A DNA stretch of 39,421 nucleotides from Methanoprimaticola sp047501175. GTDB lineage: Archaea; Thermoplasmatota; Thermoplasmata; Methanomassiliicoccales; Methanomethylophilaceae. The notes under the pieces are model-generated. The model was not told where the DNA came from, did no database searches, and saw only the letters and a program-made list of their open reading frames with translations. How positions within the stretch are numbered: position 1 is the first letter of the stretch; every line of letters starts with the position of its first letter. Positions 34,345 to 39,421 of this stretch are shown one piece after another. The DNA lies in assembly GCF_047501175.1 (NCBI RefSeq), contig NZ_JBEQWH010000014.1:1-39421 (forward strand). The letters are read 5' to 3'. Made by a program: the position numbers and the translations under genes.

Positions 34345-35010
34345 CCCTCAGGGTCCCTCCCGTGCGGGACCACTCCCTCTCCGAGGAGAGGATCTCGAGA
34401 GGCCCACGGTGCATGGGGGAATCGATGGTCAGCGACTCGTACTCGCCACCTTCGCCCATTATACTGATCCCAGTCCTCTCGCGGACCCTCTTCATGTCCT
34501 CGACCGACCCGCGGTCTATCGGACGGCCCAGCCATTCCTCGCCGAGACCCTCCGCGTAGCATCCCGCCACCACCGCCTCGATCCCGGAATCGAGGAACTG
34601 GTCCATGAGCATGTCCTGGTCCTTCCTCCAGAGCGGAGCGAATAGCTTCAGGCCGAGGTCCCCGCAGACCAGGTTCATCCTGTCCCACTGGTAGTCGGAC
34701 CAGATGGCACCGGAGATGACCCCCTCCACGTCTAGGCCGTCCAAGGCCCTGCGGAGCCCGTCCATGTCGCCCTCCTCCGACCCGGAGCTGGTCGCCGTGA
34801 CGAGTTCCTTGCCCATGGATTCGGCCATGAGCGGCACGACCGAGAGGTTCGGTGTGTGGAATATCCACGAAGCCGCATCCTCGGGGATTATGTTCACCAG
34901 GTACGGGACATCGTGGCCCATCTGTTCCATGAGGTACAGCGAGAACATGGAGTCCTTGCCGCCGGAGAATAGGGATGCCAGCTTCATGGACGATGCCAAT
35001 GTCGGCATCG

Positions 35011-35018
35011 GATATAAC
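35011..35018 (-). promoter_or_regulatory. TATA-like box of the Dph6-type gene
   Basis: GTTATATC on the minus strand is centred about 28 bases before the ATG at 34987 and fixes that start. Confidence 0.45.
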
Positions 35019-35043
35019 CGTGCTTTTACGTCAAGAGAAAAGA

Positions 35044-35051
35044 GATTATAC
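35044..35051 (+). promoter_or_regulatory. TATA-like box of rpiA
   Basis: GATTATAC is centred about 36 bases before the ATG at 35083, giving a leader of roughly 10 bases. Confidence 0.4.
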
Positions 35052-35082
35052 CTAAGGCCATTCGGGAGATGAGGGACTGACC

Positions 35083-35793
35083 ATGACCCTGGAAGCCGCT
35101 GAGATGAAGAGGATCGTTGCGGAGACGGCAGTCGACGCATACGTCAAGGATGGCATGAACGTCGGACTGGGCACCGGATCGACCGCATACTACGCGATAA
35201 AGAGGATCGGACAGCTCGTCAACGAGAACGGATACGACCTCACGTGCGTGGCCACATCCGTCCAGAGCGAGGACCTCGCCAGGGAATGCGGCATAACCGT
35301 GGTCGACATCGATGACGTGAAGCAGCTAGACGTCACCATAGACGGAGCGGATGAGGTGGATCCGAAACTGAACCTCATCAAAGGTCTCGGGGGAGCCCTC
35401 CTCAGGGAGAAGATCGTCGCCGCCGCGACGGTCCAGGAGATAATCGTGGCCGACGAGTCCAAGCTCGTGGAGAAGCTCGGGACCAAGGCCCCGCTCCCCG
35501 TGGAGGTCCTGCAGTTCGGGAACGGGCACACGAGCGTCGGACTCAGGAGACAGCGCTGCGAGCCGGTCATGAGGATGAAGGACGGGAGGCCCTTCGTCAC
35601 GGACGGGGGGAACTACATCTACGACTGCAGGTTCCCGGACGGCATCGACAACCCATTCTTCATCGAATCCAGGATCGATGTCATCCCCGGCGTGATCGAG
35701 AACGGACTCTTCCTCAACACCGCGTTCGAGGTCCTGATCTGCGACTCCGACGGCAACGTGAGGCGTATGTCGGAGGAGAAGGCCGACGAGTGA
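35083..35793 (+). CDS. rpiA: Ribose-5-phosphate isomerase A
   Basis: 236 residues, the normal size. Conserved parts are VGLGTGSTAYYAI (phosphate loop), TIDGADEVD (catalytic Asp region), KGLGGALLREKIVA and VIENGLFLN. It interconverts ribose 5-phosphate and ribulose 5-phosphate for nucleotide and sugar synthesis in the cytoplasm. A TATA-like box lies upstream and GAGGGACTGACC immediately before the ATG. It is a single gene, divergent from the Dph6-type gene. Confidence 0.96.
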   Translation: MTLEAAEMKRIVAETAVDAYVKDGMNVGLGTGSTAYYAIKRIGQLVNENGYDLTCVATSVQSEDLARECGITVVDIDDVKQLDVTIDGADEVDPKLNLIKGLGGALLREKIVAAATVQEIIVADESKLVEKLGTKAPLPVEVLQFGNGHTSVGLRRQRCEPVMRMKDGRPFVTDGGNYIYDCRFPDGIDNPFFIESRIDVIPGVIENGLFLNTAFEVLICDSDGNVRRMSEEKADE

Positions 35794-35848
35794 GGGATCC
35801 CTTCTACAACGCGATATAAGTCGCGCGAGCGAAGTGGAATGATTAGAG

Positions 35849-35856
35849 TTATATAG
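35849..35856 (+). promoter_or_regulatory. TATA box of the rpl44e operon
   Basis: TTATATAG is centred about 50 bases before the L44e ATG and would give a leader of about 23 bases carrying the AGGTGATT ribosome-binding site. Another TATA-like GATATAAG lies at about 35811-35818. Confidence 0.5.
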
Positions 35857-35901
35857 GACCCCCCTATTAGCACGTCCCCGTTCACATTCTAGGTGATTCA
35901 A

Positions 35902-36180
35902 ATGAAGATGCCCAGGACAATCAAGAGATACTGTCCCTACTGCAAGGCGCACACCGAGCAGGAAGTGGAGAGGGTCAAGAAGAAGAAAGCCAGCGAGCTC
36001 AAGTGGGGACAGAGGAGATTCAGAAAGGTCACCGCCGGATACGGAGGTTTCCCGAGGCCCAAGCCCGAAGGAAGGGAGAAGCCCACCAAGAGGATCAACC
36101 TCAGGTACAGATGCACCCAGTGCAAGAAGGCCAACATCTCCCCCTGCATCCGTGCAAAGAAGTTCGAGCTTACGGAGTGA
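35902..36180 (+). CDS. rpl44e: 50S ribosomal protein L44e
   Basis: 92 residues. MKMPRTIKRYCPYCKAHTEQEV, a basic KKKK/KWGQRRF section and CTQCKKANISPCIRAKKFEL form the L44e zinc-ribbon protein of the large subunit near the E site. An in-frame GTG at 35893 is rejected because ATG 35902 lies at correct spacing after AGGTGATT. It heads the translation operon rpl44e-rps27e-aif2a-nop10. Confidence 0.97.
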   Translation: MKMPRTIKRYCPYCKAHTEQEVERVKKKKASELKWGQRRFRKVTAGYGGFPRPKPEGREKPTKRINLRYRCTQCKKANISPCIRAKKFELTE

Positions 36181-36185
36181 TTTAG

Positions 36186-36353
36186 ATGCCCGGTGACTTC
36201 ATCAAAGTTAAGTGCCCCGACTGCGGCGCAGAACAGATCGTATTCAAGAAGGCCGCCACAAAGGTCCCCTGCCACGTGTGTGGCTCTACCCTCGTCGTCC
36301 CCAGGGGCGGAATCGGCGAGATCAAAGGCGAGATCCTCGAGGTAGTCGGCTGA
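36186..36353 (+). CDS. rps27e: 30S ribosomal protein S27e
   Basis: 55 residues, MPGDFIKVKCPDCGAEQ to GEILEVVG. The zinc-binding pairs are CPDC and CHVC, 18 residues apart, as in S27e of the small subunit. The gene is short but sits in its usual position after L44e. Its TGA shares one base with the ATG of the aIF2-alpha gene, so translation is coupled. Confidence 0.95.
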   Translation: MPGDFIKVKCPDCGAEQIVFKKAATKVPCHVCGSTLVVPRGGIGEIKGEILEVVG

Positions 36354-37135
36354 TGGCAAGAGTCAGAGGCTTCCCGGAGAATGGCGAGCTCGTCGTCTGC
36401 ACCGTCAAGAACGTAAAGAACTTCGGTGCCTTCGTCACACTTGATGAGTATGACGACAAGGAAGGATTCGTCCACGTCCGGGACGTTGCCACTGGCTGGG
36501 TAAAGTACATCAGGGACTACGTCAGGGAAGGTCAGAAGGTAGTCTGCAAGGTCCTGGGCGTGGATTCCTCGAAGGGCCACATCGACCTTTCCCTGAAGGC
36601 CGTCAACGACCATCAAAAGAGAGAGAAGATCCAGCAGTGGAAGAACGAGAAGAAGGCCGAGAAGCTCGTGGAGATCGTCGCCGAAAGGATGGAGATCTCC
36701 ATAGACAAGGCCTACGACCTGTTCGGAAACGAACTGCTGGAGGACTACGAGTCCCTGTACGATGCGTTCGAGACCGCGGTCGCGGACACCGAGGCGTTCG
36801 TAGAGGACTACGACGGCGAGTGGATAGACATATTCATGGAGGTCGCCCAGGAGAACGTCGCTGCACCCTCCGTGCAGATCGACGGCATCCTGGAGCTGAC
36901 ATCCTCCGCCCCTAACGGGATGGAGCTCGTCCGCAATGCCCTACTGAAGGGGGTTGCGGCGGCGGACGGCGCCGATGCGGAGATCACCTGCGTCGGATGC
37001 CCCAGGTACAGGGTAGTCGTAAGGGCCCCCGAATACAAGGAGGCCGAGGAGATCATGAAGGACATCTCCAACGCCGCCATCAACGATCTCATCTCCAACG
37101 GAGGCACAGCCTCCTTGAAGCGCGAGAGCAAATGA
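36353..37135 (+). CDS. eif2a: Translation initiation factor aIF2 subunit alpha
   Basis: 260 residues. Residues about 10-85 are an S1 domain (GELVVCTVKNVKNFGAFVTLDEYDDKEGFVHVRD, then KGHIDLSLKAV), followed by a helical domain (to about 175) and a C-terminal alpha/beta domain (DAEITCVGCPRYRVVVRAPEYKEAEEIMKDI) that contacts the gamma subunit. With beta and gamma it carries initiator Met-tRNA to the small subunit. The start codon overlaps the rps27e stop, its end overlaps the nop10 ATG. Confidence 0.96.
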   Translation: MARVRGFPENGELVVCTVKNVKNFGAFVTLDEYDDKEGFVHVRDVATGWVKYIRDYVREGQKVVCKVLGVDSSKGHIDLSLKAVNDHQKREKIQQWKNEKKAEKLVEIVAERMEISIDKAYDLFGNELLEDYESLYDAFETAVADTEAFVEDYDGEWIDIFMEVAQENVAAPSVQIDGILELTSSAPNGMELVRNALLKGVAAADGADAEITCVGCPRYRVVVRAPEYKEAEEIMKDISNAAINDLISNGGTASLKRESK

Positions 37136-37308
37136 GCTCCCGCATAAGACGCTGCAATGGCTGCGGCCACTACACTCTGGACGATACATGTCCAGAGTGT
37201 GGCGTCAAAACATCATGCCCGGTCCCTCCGAAATATTCTCCGGAGGACCGTATGGGCCAATACAGGCGTGCGGACACCATTAAGCAGTGGTCCGAGACCA
37301 AGAGATGA
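37132..37308 (+). CDS. nop10: H/ACA ribonucleoprotein protein Nop10
   Basis: 58 residues. It begins MSSRIRRCNGCGHYTLDDTCPECG: a zinc ribbon with two Cys pairs, followed by PPKYSPEDRMGQYRR, the hallmark of archaeal Nop10. Nop10 binds Cbf5 in the H/ACA particles that make pseudouridine in rRNA. It starts in an ATGA overlap with the aIF2-alpha gene, the normal archaeal arrangement. Confidence 0.94.
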   Translation: MSSRIRRCNGCGHYTLDDTCPECGVKTSCPVPPKYSPEDRMGQYRRADTIKQWSETKR

Positions 37309-37337
37309 TAAACCGATCACACGAGAGGTTGCATCAC

Positions 37338-37961
37338 TCAACTCCTCTGACGGACCCTACGCCTTCTTCCCGAGTCGACCTCCACACAGTTGCGCTCGTC
37401 GCCGTCCGGGTATGATATACGGTACTTCCCCTGCGGATAGAGCTCGGACACGAAGGAGAACTTTATCCACGACAGCAGGGATTTCTCGCACTCCATCGGC
37501 GGCACATAATATCTGCGCACTGATGGCAATAGCATCAGCAGTATAACGAAGAGCACCAAGGGCACCACTATGACAGGATTGATGGTGACCAGTACGGATA
37601 CGGAACCGGTGACGCCGAAGAAGCTGCCTATGAGCGTGAACAACAATAGCAACATGGAACCGCGAACCGCCTTCTTCCATCCCTTAGGCCTTCTCGAGGA
37701 CAGACCCAGCATGGCATCGGCCGTTATGAAGAACATCACGATCTCGCAGAGGAAGACGAAGAGGTTCTTGCTCATGATCCTGGATGAGCCCACCTCGGTT
37801 ATCAGACCCATGGAGAGCACGCATACCTTCGCGAAGTACAGCCCCAGGACGAATAGCAGGAAGCACTCCGCTACGATGACCGCCCACGGCTTCTTGACAC
37901 CCGGTTCAGGGATGTTCGCGTCTTCGACGGCTCTCCTGCGCCATTCCCTCGATCCCGCCAT
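37338..37961 (-). CDS. Membrane protein of unknown function
   Basis: 207 residues, family not recognised. A charged start of about 25 residues is followed by four predicted membrane helices (about 26-50, 67-87, 101-121 and 125-148). The tail of about 60 residues is soluble, with KYRISYPDGDERNCVEV and a basic end RRRRVRQRS. The gene is divergent from another membrane-protein gene with a 41-base gap, so they share a promoter region and may work together. Its 3' end faces nop10 with about 29 bases between. Confidence 0.6.
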   Translation of the reverse strand: MAGSREWRRRAVEDANIPEPGVKKPWAVIVAECFLLFVLGLYFAKVCVLSMGLITEVGSSRIMSKNLFVFLCEIVMFFITADAMLGLSSRRPKGWKKAVRGSMLLLLFTLIGSFFGVTGSVSVLVTINPVIVVPLVLFVILLMLLPSVRRYYVPPMECEKSLLSWIKFSFVSELYPQGKYRISYPDGDERNCVEVDSGRRRRVRQRS

Positions 37962-38002
37962 ACTGGGTGATGTTTTTCTATTGATATTACATTTCCGAGG
38001 AC

Positions 38003-38935
38003 ATGGAGAGGAACACCGCCGCAGATGATTTCGTCAACTGCGTGGTCAGAAGAAGCGACAAGGACATGTTCCTCAAACCATCCCTGATGATCGCATCCCT
38101 GATCCTCCCACTGGTGATGGGTGTGGTGATCTCAGCATGCATCCTCGTCATAAACAGCGAGAACGGATACGTGCATTTCCAACAAGAGGATATGGAAGAG
38201 TGCGCACTCGCGATGATCGTATCCGCGCTCATCCTGGAGTCGGCCGTCATGAGCTTCATGGTGTTCTGTGTGACGCGTCGCAACAGCAACCATCTGAAGC
38301 GGGACATCGTGTGGATGAACTCCCTGTCCGATTTCGTTGACTACCATGGCGGAGACTCGTCAGAGATGAGATCCATCGCACAAAGGTCCAAACACAGGTC
38401 CGAGAAGACCGTGACGGTCCTGTCCATGCTGATCTGGCTCATCATAGTGGGCATACTCATCGTCTTCGGTGTGTTCGCACACAGGGTGACCAGCGAGGAG
38501 GAGACGAGGGGGATCACGGCGATGTTCCTCGTCGCCATGGCACCGATCCTCCTGCTCCTCATGATACAGTTCCTGATCACGGTCGGGGCGGTGTACAGAT
38601 TCCCGGCCAAGCACGACAGCATCCAAACGAAGTTCTCCGAGGAATTCAAGAAGCAATGCGGTCGGTTCGGACTGCAGGTCAACGTGATGGAGCATCAGGT
38701 AAAGAGGAGGATGGCCTGGGTGCACATCATCCTCACGATCCTCACACTGGGGCTGTATTCCACGATATACCTCATAATAGCGTGCCGTCAGATGAACCGT
38801 CACATGTCCGTCCAATGGAGATATGAGGAGGAGCTCATGGGTCGTATCATAGAGTTCGAAGGAGGCAACGGCATCGAATCCACCTGTGAGGGGCAACCCA
38901 ATGCTTTGGTGAGGGCGATCGGACGCCTGATGTGA
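38003..38935 (+). CDS. Membrane protein, C-terminal part DUF4234-like
   Basis: 310 residues, five predicted membrane helices (about 26-50, 67-90, 137-160, 171-198 and 239-262). The last helix region (VHIILTILTLGLYSTIYLIIACRQMNRH) resembles the DUF4234 pattern, in which a short helix pair ends in a Trp/Tyr-Leu-basic turn. Function is unknown. The start is ATG 38003, after GAGGAC. It is divergent from the four-helix membrane protein and ends about 70 bases before tRNA-Gln. Confidence 0.6.
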   Translation: MERNTAADDFVNCVVRRSDKDMFLKPSLMIASLILPLVMGVVISACILVINSENGYVHFQQEDMEECALAMIVSALILESAVMSFMVFCVTRRNSNHLKRDIVWMNSLSDFVDYHGGDSSEMRSIAQRSKHRSEKTVTVLSMLIWLIIVGILIVFGVFAHRVTSEEETRGITAMFLVAMAPILLLLMIQFLITVGAVYRFPAKHDSIQTKFSEEFKKQCGRFGLQVNVMEHQVKRRMAWVHIILTILTLGLYSTIYLIIACRQMNRHMSVQWRYEEELMGRIIEFEGGNGIESTCEGQPNALVRAIGRLM

Positions 38936-38974
38936 CACCATCCACACTGGGTCTAAGAGTCGCATCATAGATAC

Positions 38975-38982
38975 CTTTAAGA
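38975..38982 (+). promoter_or_regulatory. TATA-like box of tRNA-Gln
   Basis: CTTTAAGA is centred about 30 bases upstream of the first base of tRNA-Gln. Confidence 0.55.
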
Positions 38983-39008
38983 ACAACGACCGAATCGGGG
39001 GATTCGAT

Positions 39009-39081
39009 AGCCTCGTAGTGTAGCGGTCAATCATGCGGGACTCTGGATCCTGCGACCACAGTTCGAATCTGTGCGAGGCTA
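39009..39081 (+). tRNA. tRNA-Gln(CTG)
   Basis: Complete class I tRNA. The acceptor stem pairs AGCCTCG (39009-39015) with CGAGGCT (39074-39080), the discriminator is A39081 and CCA is encoded at 39082-39084. The anticodon stem CGGGA/TCCTG encloses loop CTCTGGA, anticodon CTG. The T arm is CACAG-TTCGAAT-CTGTG. This body resembles archaeal tRNA-Gln (AGxCx start). No intron is seen. Confidence 0.96.
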
Positions 39082-39084
39082 CCA

Positions 39085-39421
39085 TCTTCCATCCGGCTGA
39101 CCTCATTTTCAAAATCGATGTCAAACGGCAATTGTTCTAACTTTAACCCGTGGCTGTTATCTCTCTGCGTCATACCGGACACCTCCCCATAGCCATTTCG
39201 TGTAACCTATATTGAATTCGATGCATCGAGAATAATCGCAATCAAGTCGGGTGCACGAGGTCCGGATCCTACATCCACTGCTTGAAGAATATACAGAGGA
39301 TGGCATTTTCATCCGTTCTACCCACTTGTAATCGTATTTGTAAATTTGATATCATATGTACATCGATAGTGTGTTTCCTAATTCCTCGATTCTGTAATTC
39401 AATCTGGTTGTTTCTTCAAAA
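39085..39421. other. AT-rich sequence downstream of tRNA-Gln, no gene seen
   Basis: No open frame with recognisable features is present. The composition becomes markedly AT-rich toward the right edge. A short inverted repeat GGATG (39299-39303) / CATCC (39311-39315) is the only clear structure. Such a tract after a tRNA could border an integrated element beyond the window, but no integrase or copy of the tRNA 3' end is visible. Confidence 0.4.

Overview
The window is chromosomal DNA of a methanogenic archaeon, most likely of the order Methanomassiliicoccales (Thermoplasmatota). The archaeal information-processing genes (S8e, SRP19, L37Ae, L44e, S27e, aIF2-alpha, Nop10, exosome, 20S proteasome alpha, RNase P Pop5, Pcc1, prefoldin beta) fix the domain. 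The MvhADG-HdrA operon fixes a hydrogenase/heterodisulfide-reductase methanogen. About 40 of 45 protein genes end in TGA, only one in TAG, which fits a lineage where UAG can be read as pyrrolysine. The order-level call is inference; no 16S rRNA or mcr gene is present. Many genes have a TATA-like box about 24-31 bp before the start codon, so leaderless mRNAs seem common. Genes inside operons instead show GGAGG or GTGATC ribosome-binding sites.

Layout. 1-747: AT-rich spacer and tRNA-Ser(GCT). 748-6848: a FUSC-type membrane protein, a small phosphoesterase, a DUF6951-like protein, ribosomal protein S8e with a strong terminator, then SRP19, bifunctional NAD(P)H-hydrate repair enzyme and a second phosphoesterase as an overlapping run. 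6976-13233 (minus): hdrA-mvhD-mvhG-mvhA, the H2-oxidising, electron-bifurcating module; hdrA is an unusual tandem form and mvhG has a long Ala/Pro/Lys-rich leader. 13768-18805: the conserved archaeal RNA/protein quality-control superoperon (rnp2, psmA, sdo1, rrp4, rrp41, rrp42, rpl37ae, rpoP, pcc1, pfdB). 18885-21956: an ABC-2 exporter pair overlapping a DHH phosphoesterase. 22005-23694: divergent tyrS and hpt around one symmetric TATA-like box.

23744-31307 is the least ordinary part. A TctA/DUF112-type membrane protein has an open frame that runs through a whole thioesterase gene on the other strand. It is followed by a 1243-residue HRDC + DUF4011-like + SF1 helicase + Vsr-like nuclease protein, with a membrane-bound PP2C/SpoIIE phosphatase starting 4 bases after it. 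This pair is my best candidate for a little-described, possibly defensive, system.

31338-35793: a small nitroreductase, a copper chaperone-CopA P-type ATPase pair with operator-like repeats, Dph6-type diphthamide ligase (minus) and ribose-5-phosphate isomerase A. 35902-37308: the rpl44e-rps27e-aif2a-nop10 translation operon. 37338-38935: two divergent membrane proteins of unknown function. 39009-39081: tRNA-Gln(CTG), followed by AT-rich DNA with no gene to the end.
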